64,000 nt of DNA from Pisaster brevispinus. Taxonomy: Eukaryota; Echinodermata; Asteroidea; Forcipulatida; Asteriidae. The translations under genes and the position numbers were made by a program. This document shows, one piece after another, positions 12,401 to 24,400 of the stretch; within the stretch, counting starts at the first letter, position 1; each line of letters starts with the position of its first letter. Below the pieces are notes generated by a model. The model did no database searches. It saw only the letters and a program-made list of their open reading frames with translations, and was not told the origin of the DNA. The DNA lies in assembly GCA_023634235.1 (NCBI GenBank), contig JAMKCF010000007.1:16064592-16128591 (forward strand). Reading direction: 5' to 3'.

Positions 12401-15400
12401 TGAACTTGACGGCCATCTTGGAACCTTTTCTGCATGCTCAAATGTTTTTTTTTTCAAAATATGCAGTAATTATATACATGCAAATATAATGTGATATACA
12501 TATAATTTAATTTAGCATAAAGGGGTTTCGTACATTATAAAGCGAACAAACAGGCAAATGTGGCAAATTCTTAATACTGCAATTTAGCACTATTCCCCGA
12601 CTTCCTTGTTTCTACCTTTTCGATATGTTGTTGGTGAGAGTGTCAAGAAACTCTTGCATCAGAAGTTATTTCCAGTGTTAGTCCAGTTCAATCCAATATA
12701 TTGCACAGATTGAGTTTACCATTTGTATCCTTTGCTTTTGCAAGTTTTTTGTTAATAAGACCTATGACCTCGAAAAGGAAGTTCATTTACGGTTGGACTT
12801 AAAGACATCATTGATTGGAATTGATTTTCGGCAGAGTAGCTATTAATGCTGTAGGCATACTAGGCTTCTTGTTGCTCAGACAGTATCCGAATTAGCGGCT
12901 GTGACTACCCAGAGCAACGTCCTTAGCAACAGCCACAGCCACCGCGCCAATTCGTCCAGGGTCTGAGATCTTAACTCTGAAAACTTATCCTGTAAACAGA
13001 TTGGACGAATCTAAGCTTCTTTAAACATCGCGAAAGGTAAAATATAATATAATATAATACTTGTCTTAAATTTTCCCTGAATGTCCATAGATTACAAATG
13101 TTTCAACGGATCTTTCGACACAAACACCCGAAATAATTTCAGCAAAAGCAGGTAGGAGTAGGGACTGATGGTGTCCGTTTAAGTTTACCGTTTGTTTTGA
13201 TCAGTGTACGTGTACGTATTATTGTTTTTGTAATATAGTCATTTAATTTATTGCTAAACATTAATCCAAAGTTACGTGTGCCTGCTCCATACATTTATTT
13301 ATCAAAATGTAACATTTGAGCCATTAATGATTTGGATGAAGACGTTGCCAAAACTGACAACGTTGGACTCTAGTTAGAAAAAAAACGTTTGCACATTCAC
13401 ACAATAAATGTTTTGTATAACGCACTGTTTAGAAAATTCTATCTTAAACGAAAGCGCAAAATAGTTTGGATCACTGAAGATGCTTTAAAGCTTTGAAAAA
13501 CAACTCTAGCCCTAACAACATTTCGATACGAATGATCCGGAAATACACTTTCCCCAACGGGCTTTTGGTTCACCAGTGCTTCGCTTAAAAACACACTGAG
13601 GATGTGTGTTTGTAGTGCCAACGAAATGAAGGACGTGAGCAGAGACGATTGCGAGAAGGGGAGGCAACTTTCCGTCACGTGGATATCGCCACAGTCTCGA
13701 GTATAATGTCATAAAATGATGGTGTGTTTTTAAAGTCCACTTAATGTAGATTAAACTGATTCCGGCACGTTTCAAAAAAAAAAAAAAAACTACACAGAAC
13801 GTCGAATCAGCAAGCCTTTTGAAAATTAATCAACCTTATTATCAACGTGTAGGACATCGTGAGAATATATTATGGCAACAATTATGTTCAAAACTTCTAT
13901 ACTTCATACAACAGTTGATACTGTAGGTCCTAGAATAAAATGCCCCAAAATGGTGTTCGGCTTAGTCAACGACAGCTCAGCTAGTACTATTCTTCAGTGG
14001 GTGGAGTCAAGCTATGTGTTTGACTTTGAAGATGACGCGTACTACCAAGCGACATGCAGGAACGATGACGGAGGGACGCAAACCTCAGGTGACTTCTTCA
14101 AAGTGGGTATCACCAGAGTCACGTGTAGGGCGTGGGATGTTGCTGGTAACCTTGGACAATGTACATTCCTAGCCAATGTCACAGGTTTGTAACACAATTA
14201 ATGTCTACTGAAATAAACAAAATCAAAATCTAAAACAGGCACCTTTCTTTGCAGTTGAAAACTCTGTGGGTTTCTACCAAACGCATTGAATGTACGTCTA
14301 TAGCAGATTAACTGCCATATCAATTTTCATGGAAGGAAAATTAAACCAATTGATGAAAACTTGTAACTTAACGTGAAAATAAGTTAGCAAGGCAGCCTCT
14401 GTGACCAATTTCTTGACAAAATCAAAAGCGGAAAACCACGTCCAGATCAGCGACATTAACTCAAAACATACACTAGTGTTTTGGTTGGAGGTTCACATTG
14501 ATTTTTTTTTCCAGTTTTGCTATTTGGGTGGTTTTTTTGGGTTTTTTTTTTTCAATTTTGTTTTCTTCATATCTTTTAAATCCAGTTTGCAGCATGTTTC
14601 GCCTCGGTATGGAAAGCGGCGCCATCGCCGACCATCAGATTACTGCAAAGAACGTTATGAACGACGACTACGCAAACTACGGACCAGCACTAGCTAGGTT
14701 TAATGCCAATGGCAAGTGAATCCCTTTTTATGAAGACTCGCGACTAAACGACAATAATTGTTTTATGTTAACACGAGTACAAAAAATCCGCTTGATCATT
14801 TTCAAACTTTCGTCAAATATAACTTTGCTTGATGATATTAACAAACGAGTACATATTGCATGTCGTCCAATTAGTTGCACAAACATAGGGGCAGTACATT
14901 GTTTGTCAGCTACCATTGCCTTTTCTTCTACAGGATTGAAAATTGAAAACCGAAAAAACTGTTAGTCTGTCTTTGATTAAACGAACAGCAGTCAAACATC
15001 ATGTACAAAACGAAATGATAACGTTTGCTACGTTTCATTCCTACACTCTCTGATCTTCCGGGTCAGGATTGACCAGGATTCCGGGTCCCATGCAGGGATC
15101 ATGACCTATTTCTGGGTCAGCCTCACCCTAAATATTTGATTTTGCTTCAGATTCTGTGTCAATTTGATCCATTTCTGGGTCATTTTGACACGGAGTCCGG
15201 ATCATACTGACCCAGGTATTACGGGTCAGGCCTAACAGACACAATCAGTTCTGAATTGGGAGTTTTTATGTGTAGTTATCATGTACGTTAGTATATACTG
15301 CTTCAGTAAAATTTCGATTTTTAATGGTTCAAACAGGTTCCTGGTGTGGGATAGCACAAACTCAGACATGGATTCAAGTGGATTTTGGACACATTGTGGA

Positions 15401-18400
15401 CATCTATGCCCTGATTCTTCAGAACCGCTACCTATTAGACGAACGCGTGTTTCACTTTGATCTGACGTATAGCAATGATGGAAACACATGGACGGTTATG
15501 AAGTACGACGGAATAAGAAAGGTAATAATAAAATGTAGCGTTTTGTGTGGTTTGCTCTAAGTGTAAAAAAACGCGCTTGTTGTTGGTTATTAGTATTTAC
15601 CGATGTTCCCGTTCCTCCAGTTCAAGGTGGGAATGTCAAGTTCATACATTGGTAAATATGTTGAGACCCGCAGCAATCCAAAACAAGGTTCAATATGTGA
15701 CCTCATATACTTCCATTTAGTTGTTGCTTGTCCAGCCAAAATATGCGTTCCATGACATCCAACATAATATTATTCCACGCTTTTTGCCACTAAGAGTGAT
15801 AATGATAAACATGTAGAGGCTGGTCATCAGAGGACTGAGAGGAGTGTCCACTGTGAGGTAAAAACAAAAAGGGTCAGTACATGTTCGTATTTCTATGAGT
15901 GGCTTTTAGGTCCACCAGAAGTCACCTCCTGACCCCCCCCCCCCAATCCGACAAAGCAACAGCGCCACTGATTCACGCTTGGACATAGTCATACATTTTA
16001 CTCAACTAAAACATTTAGATTTGGTTTGTGTGGGTTGCGTTTCTGAAACAAGAAGAAACCAATTTTTCAACGGATGTAGCATTCAGCAAAGTGTAAGAAT
16101 AAGTTGACATATCTTGACTGCTATTAGTACGGAAACTTAAAATTGCCTACGTTTGTACAGTTTTCATGAAGAGACATGACTTGTTAATTAAATATTAATT
16201 ACTCGTTAGTTAAACACATGATGAACAGATCTGTATGAGTGAACATCTCTACCTCCCTGATTTGTAAAATTTCAAAGATTAAATGCTAAACAGTCTACGA
16301 ACCAGTGATTTCAAAAATAGGTTACATGTAGCCTTGATCAAGGCGTTGCAATTTTGTTTTCAATTATTAATACTTTTCTTTGCGCGGCGCTATTATACCT
16401 GTAGATGGGTGTCTGTTGTCTGTGGTATGTACTGTACACACTACACTGTGCAGCCAGTGTGCGTGTGCTTTGTTATGCGTGTACGTGTACTAACCGAATC
16501 AACGCCTTGACGGTTCTGTGTTGAAGCCATGAGGTCATTACTATAATACGCGCGGAAGACAAGACCCCATTGGTCAGTGGAAGTCATGATTACTAAATAG
16601 ATCTTATGCATATTCATGAGGTGTCCAGCTGCTAGCTGAGGCTAACTGCACGTACGCGTCGTACATGTACTTTTCACCGGGGGCGCGCGCGCCGTGATTA
16701 TACCATAGTGTTTTGTTTTTAAAAGCACTGGCTTAAAGTTTATGTGATAATATAAATTATAGAGTTTTAGCTAGTATTATAGTATTGGTAACCTTATTCT
16801 AGCATCTAGTAAGCATATTTTTGTTAGTTTACTCAGTTACCGTTGGTGCTTAAAGGGTGTTTGTAACATTGGTAAGAGTAAAAATACAAATGTTCACAGA
16901 TTCACACATAACTTACATGGTATAAACATGGTCATGATGGGAAAATCCCCTTGAAATATTTTTGCTTGAAATGCTATAGTTTTTTGAGAAATGAGTAAAA
17001 CAATTAGTTTTGATCTTGAGTCAAAAACTCGATGTTTGAAAACAGTGAAAACACTGAAGATTTTCCCCCACTTTTTCTGGTGATTGCAATGGCCGATGGA
17101 GCTTAAACTTTCACAGGTTTGTTGTTTCATGTATAATGTTGGGATACACCAAGTGAGGATACTGGTCTTTGACATTTACCAAAAGTATAAACTGCCTTTA
17201 AGCAGCGCTGTTACCTCCATGATTAAATTGTGCACAAAGGCAGCTTTTGGGCCGGCCCACAAGATATAAAAACCATGGAGGAAGTGCAATAAACAATGAA
17301 CATCAATAGTTTATTGAGGTCTTTGTTTTGTATAAATCCACCACCATTGATTAAATCACTGTTACAATGTTGCAAAATGGAGGCGGGAGACGACCAATCG
17401 TGTACGCCATTAAAAGAAATTGCCTCAGAAAAGCGTCTTCCTGGTGGAAAATGGTGTATTATTTGCAACAAGTCGCTTCAGTCAACCTCATTTAAGTCAT
17501 TCCTGCCCGCGTTGTCTCATTCAGCTCACAATGGCAAAAAAAACACGAAACCGGGTTCAATGGCGTAACATGTAGCTGTCTACACACAAACGCTGTTTTG
17601 TTTGTGTACACTCTCACACATCGCGTCACGCGCACAGAAAGCATGATACGGTACAAAGGTCATAACGAGGGAAGCTCTTGATTGGACGTCAACAATGAAT
17701 CATTCATTTATTTTTCATCCTGCGTTATATTTAAATATTCATGATCTACATACCAGCATATCCGCTAGCCCCCCATTTTCGTCCAATAGTGGACGAAAAT
17801 GGGGGGGCTAGCGGAAATAAAAACAGGAAACACATAAAACCCGGAAGATACAGAACCATCAAGGCGGTCGGCCTGACGGCCTCCGCATGCGGTGAGTAAT
17901 ACGAGTGCGGATGACCTGCGCACAGTAGTAGTACGGGTGTCGTGCGGTGTGATGTGATACACACAACGCACAGTGCTAGTGTGTACGGTATAGGCTACGG
18001 GTGGGTTTTACGGCGTATTTTCGGAGTGAAAACTGCGACCGCATTGAGCAAGGCTAGGTTACATGTAAAATTTAAACGCGGTTTTCTCCAGACATCAAGG
18101 TTTGGCTGCAAGGGAATTTACAGTACTTTGTGATGTTGCTGACGACAGTAGACATTATAATTTGAGAAAAACACAATAGTTCAATAAACATTTTCCTTCG
18201 TCTAGCTTCAGATGGAAAACTAGCAACATAATTTAACTGGCCTGGGGGGGGGGGGGGACTATCGCCACCAATGCAACACCTAGTTGAACAAATCTCATTT
18301 GACTCTCGCGACGCAGACAGTTGGCAGTTCAACATACAAAATCATTACAGCAGTATTTACATGTGTACATACACAAATAAAAACGGAACAGCTTTGTGTT

Positions 18401-19264
18401 CGTCCAAACAACAAACACCTTATGACTAGTTCATTATTAGTATTACTTATTATTAGTGTAAGTGTAATTGAAATTTATTATTTTATTTATCTTATGTGGT
18501 TTGATTTTCGCGAGTCGGCTTCTGACCGAGTTGACTCATCGTTTTGCCTCGTGTCTCGGCGATACCTCATCGTTGAATTCCGAGTTTCCGAGAAAACTTA
18601 TTTTAGATTTCCGTGTTGCCGAGATAACTTATCTTGGAATTCCGTGTTACCAAGATACCTGATCATTGAATTTCATGTTTCCGAGATACCTTATCTTTGA
18701 ATTCCGTGTTTCCGAAAAACCTTATCTTTGAATTCCATGTTTCCGAGATACCTCATCGTTGAATTCCGAGTTTCCGAGAAAACTTATCTTATATTTCCGT
18801 GTTTCCGAGATACCTTTTCATTGAATTCCGAGTTTCCATGAAAATAGTCTGTGTTTCTTAGATAAATTATCTCGGTAACTCAGTAAAGTGAAGGTAATTT
18901 AAGCTTCCGTATATTAGTGTCCCGCGCCATGTGTACAACATAATGAACAATTATGTGTAGCTACCAAAATGAGGGTCGCAATGTTTTTCTTTATCAACTT
19001 GTGTCGAAAAATAGAGCAAAAGAATAGGTTGTGTCTACAACAAAAGATTGTTTGATTGTCCAAAAAAACGATTTAATAAGGTTGTGAATTGTTTACAACA
19101 ATTTTGTTTGTATAATCAAGGGCTTTAGAGCTGACCAAAGTGATTGGGTCTTTGTCCAGACCACAGCACAGAGAATGGTCCGATCAAGATTCATCCGCCT
19201 GGCACCCGTTTCGTACAGAGGAGATAATCCATGCATGCGCTTGGAATTCATCAGCTGCAAGTAA
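9485..19264 (+). CDS. Secreted PAN(degenerate)-HYR-F5/8C protein, copy A, six exons
   Basis: Exons: 9485-9844, 13091-13151, 13915-14184, 14586-14711, 15337-15521, 19121-19264 (1146 nt, 381 aa). Introns are GT-AG except intron 4, which starts GCAAGT. Exon 1 gives a signal peptide (about 1-21) and a shortened PAN-like module. Against copy B it lacks net 12 and 8 codons in frame, removing two cysteines and the aromatic end. A Thr-rich linker follows. Exon 3 (phase 1-1) is a full HYR domain (about 141-230; KCPKMVFG, GDFFKVGITRVTCRAWDVAGN). Exons 4-6 form an F5/8C (discoidin) domain (231-381; LGMESGAIADHQITA, TWIQVDFG, SRFIRLAP, LEFISC) with the usual first and last cysteines. F5/8C domains bind glycans or lipids in other proteins; here the ligand is unknown. 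Odd: the exon 6 acceptor is AAG rather than CAG. An AATAAA lies at 19348. Confidence 0.82.
10681..11178. mobile_element. MITE-like element with 15-bp terminal inverted repeats in intron 1 of copy A
   Basis: The ends gagcaagttcgggtg (10681-10695) and cacccgaacttgctc (11164-11178) are perfect inverse complements 498 bp apart. The interior has no transposase frame. It contains a CCAAT (10790-10794) followed by a TATA-like gtataaaag (10806-10814). No convincing target duplication was found. The element is absent from the much shorter intron 1 of copy B. Confidence 0.55.
11440..11960. repeat. Degenerate tandem repeat in intron 1 of copy A
   Basis: A motif like tctcctgaacca recurs in diverged form near 11461, 11592, 11708, 11822 and 11920. 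Most copies are followed by tgacct- or tgaccttt-type strings. The period is roughly 100-130 bp. Divergence is too high to set unit borders by eye. Confidence 0.35.
14712..14717 (+). other. GC-type 5' splice site (GCAAGT), intron 4 of copy A
   Basis: Cutting at G|GCAAGT ends exon 4 in phase 1 and joins it to exon 5 (15337, after aaacag) to give NANG-SWCG inside the F5/8C domain, in frame. The nearby GT at 14716 would leave phase 2 and shift exon 5 into a frame that ends soon. The same bases occur in copy B. GCAAGT is the usual form of rare GC-AG donors. Confidence 0.75.
15055..15235. repeat. Cluster of GGGTCA/TGACCC-type hexamers in intron 4 (copy A)
   Basis: About seven copies of RGGTCA-like hexamers in both orientations lie within 180 bp (for example cgggtcagg, ttgacca, tgacct, tgggtca, tgaccca, acgggtca). 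The block is kept in copy B at about 44300-44485. It may be a small inverted repeat element. RGGTCA is also the nuclear-receptor half-site, but no function can be claimed. Confidence 0.45.
17377..17568 (+). CDS. Small ORF of unknown function within the unit-A-only segment
   Basis: The frame gives 63 aa from an ATG with a fair Kozak context (caaaATGGAG). The product is acidic at its start (MEAGDDQ) and contains one CxxC-type motif, WCIICNK. It could be a first exon, part of a lost transposon gene or chance. It lies inside intron 5 of the secreted gene on the same strand. No domain is recognised and no partner exon was found. Confidence 0.2.
   Translation: MEAGDDQSCTPLKEIASEKRLPGGKWCIICNKSLQSTSFKSFLPALSHSAHNGKKNTKPGSMA
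17761..17815. repeat. Long near-perfect hairpin/palindrome in intron 5 of copy A
   Basis: Arms of 25 and 26 nt (17761-17785 and 17790-17815) are complementary apart from one extra G, around a 4-base loop atag. Arm ends read tccgctagcccccc and gggggggctagcgga. It lies inside the segment absent from unit B. It is a candidate cruciform, foldback remnant or pre-miRNA-like hairpin. Confidence 0.8.
18547..18840. repeat. 31-bp minisatellite, intron 5 of copy A
   Basis: About nine to ten imperfect copies of a 31-bp unit of the type ccgtgtttccgagataccttatc plus tttgaatt. As 31 is not a multiple of three, the long open frame across it is a by-product. The same array occurs in unit B. Confidence 0.85.
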
Positions 19265-21150
19265 ATACAACAATGGCAAGACTTACCTACCTATAATTAA
19301 TCTATTTCATTTAGTCTTTATGATAAAAAGAAGCACCCTTAATAACAAATAAAGAGACAATCTTGTATGATGTTTGTGTGGTGCTTGGGAGATTTTAACA
19401 CTGAATGGCACATTCAGGTTTTAAATATCAGGTAAGAGCCTTGGACTCAAAAAACAAAGTCGAACACAAACCTATCAAATCAACCTGAAGTCATTTTGTC
19501 GAAGACATGATTAATTGCATCAGGAATGCAGACAAACTCACACGCTAACGCCATGGTACAGTTTCCAGCTGTGTCTTTTTAAAATACTGTTTTCAACAGT
19601 ACCTTGGCCTTGCCTCAGAGGGGGTCAATTATTTAAGGCAAACTTTGGGGGAAAAAAATCTGACGAGAAATGGGACCAATTGTCAAGTCTCACCGATTAA
19701 TTTCAATAAACGTCAAAGTGTGTTCCAAAGGGGCCAAATCTTCAAATACCAGTAAGATTACGAGATCTCTTTTTCAAAAATAAAGTTTCAAAAATTTAAC
19801 TTAGCTAAAATCCTACTTATTAACATAATGCAAGTGATGACCTCCTTGTTAACAATGGTGTACATACCATGAATGAAATTCTACTTAAATAGTGATATCT
19901 ATAATTTAATAACTCATGCTATGATTTTCTTTTGATTGGTAAATATAATTGACGGTATTGCTTGTGTATAATAAGGTAACTTCACTTGAAGCTTCTGTAC
20001 ATAAAGATGAATAACCCAGATAATCGCAAATAACTGCATTTGTATTTGTGATGATATATATTGCACATCTTGATGTGGTTATGCATGTAGCATCAAAGAA
20101 ACTCATTATTTGTAAAAACGTTATTACACACAGTAAAACCATTGTTTGTACAAACAAAGTTCTCCCTCACACTCCTAACACTTCATTTTCCCCTAACGTT
20201 TGCGCCACAGGGATCAGTTATTTCAGGCTGACTTTTACACATATGAAATTTGCCAAGAAATGGGACTAAATGTCAGGTTTCACTGATTCATATTAATAAA
20301 CGCTGAAGTGTGTTCCTAAGTGACCAAACCTCCAAATGCCAGAAAGGTTGCACAAATACATCTGTGCCCACATGTTTTGGAAAAACCACTTTGCTTGGTA
20401 AGTTTTCTGAGTAAAAATAGTTAAGGAATTGAATTTTACAAAATGTTTGTATCACAATGTTTTACATCACTGGAACATGACTCCACTTACAAGGTGAAAT
20501 TGGTGTTGGTTTAATGATTCATGCTGTAATTGTAGTTTGATTTGTAAAGTTAATGTTGTTATTTGCCTAGTGATCGATAGGATTTGCTTGTGTATATATT
20601 AACTTCACTTGAGGTTTTTTTTACATGAAGATGAAGCATTTAGAAAAATCGCAAATAACTGCATTTGTATTTGTAATGGTAAACACAACTTGATCCGGTT
20701 TTACCGGTAAGATTTAATTCTTAAAATAATGCAGAGTACTTGCTCTGCCTAAAAACTCCAAAAACAACCAAACAAACAAGCAAACAATTTTTTGGGAATA
20801 ATAGCCTGGTTACCTACCCTGGTAAGGCTTTAATCAACTTGACTTACACTCACTTTGTTTTCAAGCAATCAGTGTAAGCTTTAATGATGCAAGCATTACA
20901 AAATAAAAATTCATACCTCGATGACAATTCCAAAAGAACCGTTAACAAAAACAAAAATTGCCTTGTTAATGTGACGTACAAGGTTCCCAGAAGATTCAGA
21001 TTTATAATGCTGATGAATTACCTGGTTTTAGAAGATTTCTGAATGTACAGCTTCTCTTGATTTTTAATGATTATTATTGGAGTAATTAATTCTTGAGTTT
21101 GTGCTCGGTAGAAAAAAAACCCAACATTATAGGGTAGATGGTTTCGTTTT
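19265..21150. other. Downstream region of gene copy A, non-coding
   Basis: No gene is supported. The first AATAAA is at 19348-19353 and another at 19705-19710. From about 19900 the sequence becomes nearly identical to unit B. Short frames that persist in both units do so because the whole block is conserved. Confidence 0.45.
19348..19353 (+). terminator. Candidate polyadenylation signal of copy A (AATAAA)
   Basis: AATAAA lies 84 bp after the stop codon. Unit B has AATATA at the same place, so copy B would have to use a later signal such as 46900-46905; the matching site in A is 19705-19710. Confidence 0.45.
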
Positions 21151-21420
21151 AGTGTAGCAATAATATATTGAATTTGTATAGCGCCTACTGCAGGCCAGCC
21201 TCTAAGCGCTTAACATTCAGTATTTTCCTGCAAGGTATTTGGGGCTACGTTTAAAGTATGAGACCTACTCCTTTACATAGCACCATGTAATGGTTTACAA
21301 GGTGCTGTGGCGCAATATGCAGCCAATCAGACAAGGAACACCGGGGCGAACCCACACTCTGCTGAGTTGGAAACACCAGAGCTTGAGTCCGGTGCTCTTA
21401 TCCGCTCGTTCACGAGTTAG
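21151..21420 (-). mobile_element. tRNA-derived SINE, unit A copy with internal deletion
   Basis: Read on the minus strand, a tRNA-like head (about 21420-21350) is followed directly by the SINE body and a tail with gcgctatacaaattc. Against the unit B copy, 148 bp are missing between two cgaaccc motifs, leaving a single cgaaccc at 21347-21353. Confidence 0.6.
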
Positions 21421-24400
21421 TGTAGGCCTAACTCCGATTGAAGGGAATGTACAACGTTCTTATCCCGAGTCAGTGATACCGTCAAAGTAGACTTTCGCAA
21501 TGTTTTACCCAGCTCTTGTTTAATCATTACAATCCATATTAGAAAAAAATGAAACAAAATGTGTCATCTTGACGCAATAATATTCTGACAAAATAATAAG
21601 GCCCTAAACAATAGCAATCATTAACATTTGAAAGGTTTCATAAAAGACTGCACTTCAAGTAACGTTGTAACAATGGTAGGGTTCTTTTTTTATAGAATGC
21701 CATTATGATATCAGGGGTTGTTTGTTTAATTCAATTGAACATGGCGAGGTATCATATAATATTCGGTTTGCGATAAGGTGAAGTGTACATCTACTGTGTA
21801 GATTTGTAGATTTGTTAACAACGAGAAGCCCATAATAAGCAGGACAGTTCATTTCAGAACTAAGTAGTCTCCTGATTTCCGAATTTCTACTCTGCGGCAG
21901 TAGAATAAAGCAAGACCTAGTTTCTGAAGAACAAATCTATACAGCAAAGTAGATATTTCAATGTACATCTTTGTTCTCAGGTTTGTGGAAACACTGACTA
22001 CTTCGTACTTCTCGTAAATTATAAGCGGTGTGGACCTATATAGTCTTCTCGTTGGTAACAATTTCCAGGTTCTTATTCAAAATGTTGTACAGCCCTTGAA
22101 TACGGATACTTACAAACTGATATAGAAACTGGTCGGATGTTTTATTGTAATGTGATTGGTAAAATTATATCATAATATTCTAGTGGACAGCTTTGTTGAT
22201 ATTTGTAAACACTAATAGAGTGTACACAATAGCTTGCCAGGAATTTTAGAGAGCACAGTGCTTAATATCAAGTGATAGCCACAACTGAAAATTTTAAGAT
22301 TGACAGTTACCTATTCCTCAATCAAGAAGAGTAAAGCACTTGTATATCTAAAACTTAAAGTTCAAATAAGAAAATCTTACTTAATTAAATTTAGAAGTCA
22401 GTGTTTTCACAAAAAGATGGTCGTTAAACAGCGTTAGAACAAGACGCTTTCAAATATCCGCAATTGAAAATGTGCTTTAATTCAAACTGTTAAATCTGCA
22501 GTAATAAATTTGGTTGCGCAGATCAATCCAGTGGCCTCCCGTGTTTTTATGAGGTTACACATTTACACTAATTTTTTTAAAGCTTAAACGTTGGTCAATT
22601 AACATACGCATGAGTTAAATGTCACGAGGTCATGCAGACGCTAACATTATTCCTCTATAAGCACGGCAACAGAATAGATTGAGAGATAGATAGACTTGCC
22701 CGCTGACGTTTGATATACAAAATGTAATGTACAATACATCATGAATCGGTACACACGTCTCTTCGGTGAATGCCCATATAATAACTTTAAATTTGTATAT
22801 ATTGAGAAAAGTCTGATCAAGCTGCAACTCAGGGTGGTTTATAATTATTATGTAAAGTAAGAACTGAACAACGTTCAAATCGAGTAGAAAACGATCAGTT
22901 GTTGAAATAACACATCTAACAGTAATGCATATATGGTTTTGATTATGCAGCAAATCAGGATGTGGTTTTACAAATAAAGTTTTAAGCCAAACTGTGAACG
23001 TAACTCATAACTGTAGAACGTGGTTTTGACAATATTTTGACAAATATTCAGATCAAATCCACTTCTAGATCGTTTAGATCTCTTCTAAGTTTATACCATT
23101 CAAAATATCGTCGATGTTGCTTTCAAGAACAATGGCGCTATAATATTTTCACCGTTTGCTGTAGAGCATGGTCTCTTACATTTTGTAAAATGTGTCATAC
23201 TTGATTCCGGATCCCTACATTAATGAGACACTATTCAATCCAATGAACATGATGTCCGATTCAGGGTTTAAGTTTCATCTGTAATCAATCACATTTCCAT
23301 CAGGCATTATATTGCGGATACATTTCATAAATGTTTTAGTAATCTTATTGTGAGCAGTAATAAATAAATGTGCGATTGAAAAAGAAAGGCCGTATATTAT
23401 TTAGTTATATATAAGCTGTTTGTTTTTTGGTCGGGTTGTTTGTTCAATTTTTTTTTTTTCAGTGGTAAGCTGTTTTCAACTGGATAGACATACATTCAAA
23501 CACTACGTGGCATCTGTTAAAATAATTTCTCTACGCCACGTTACATTCTAAATTGTGTTTCTATAAAAGATCCTGACACATACACTGAGTAGGTTTTCTT
23601 TTCCCTTTTTTCATGAGAATGAAGCCTTGCTATCCACAGCTGATACAGTTTAAAAGATCTAAGGAGTAAAGAACATCCATTTCAAGAAAAAAAAGGGAAA
23701 CTTGAAATCTTGAGTTGAAAAAGTGTGGGGGTCGATAAAAGAAAAAATCTGCCAGTGTAGATTGGGCAGACTTCTGTAGTTTTTTTTTTTCGATATCCTT
23801 TGTATCATACCCATCTTGTATTAAAGTTGAATTATGTAGAAACCGCGTTCCAGCCCCGTTGCAATTATAGCGAAGGGCATTTTCATGAGGAAAAAAATCC
23901 ACCAAGTACAACGCCTAAGCGTTACGGTTTTTCAAATTAGGCGTTACGGTTTTTCAAATTAGGCTAAACGGAGGGAGAGCTGAACAATCAAAGCCCATCT
24001 GTCCTCGGTTGTTATTAGCCTTCAAGCTGCATCTGGGTCATGCTTTGAAAAATTAGGAATACTCTTAAAACATACATTTTAGTAAAATGTTGCAAAATGT
24101 ATAGCAACTCTTTTCGGAATATTGTAACCACAGTCATAAATACCGCTTATTACAACTCAACAAATGGCATCAGTCTACTTTGCCAAACATGATGTTTCTT
24201 AGCCCAACTTATTGGGCTCTCGTGGTTCCCTTATTAAATCGGGTACCGGTCTTTTCATAGTCGCCATTACAGCCCTTCATCGATACATGTCTAATACATT
24301 AGGTTTTCAAAGTCTAAATAAGTCGTACAACTTTAATTGCAAAGTCACCCTCTGTATATAAACATCGCATACTGCTCCTACATACTTTACTTTACTCCCT

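Larger units (their letters stand above)
16059..18218. other. 2.16-kb segment of intron 5 present only in unit A
   Basis: Unit B runs from agaagaaa straight to gaaaactagcaacat, joining sequences that are 2.16 kb apart here. The joint shares gaaa, and no target duplication marks this as an insertion, so a deletion in B is slightly favoured. The segment holds a GC-rich gggggcgcgcgcgcc at about 16679-16693, a small ORF (17377-17568) and a strong palindrome (17761-17815). Confidence 0.6.

Noticed and set aside
14716..14717. Canonical GT donor for intron 4
   Set aside because: It leaves the wrong phase for exon 5; the GC donor four bases upstream restores the domain in both copies.
15621..15690. 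Alternative exon after gttcctccag in intron 5
   Set aside because: It does not resemble the F5/8C C-terminus and would run into stops; 19121-19264 supplies the expected end.
18284..18700. 138-aa open frame with repeated SWNSV/IVEF motifs
   Set aside because: It is the 31-bp minisatellite read in one frame; the unit length is not a multiple of three and the frame changes along it.
22630..22953. 107-aa minus-strand frame kept in both units
   Set aside because: The entire surrounding block is about 99% identical, so persistence of the frame is no evidence of coding.
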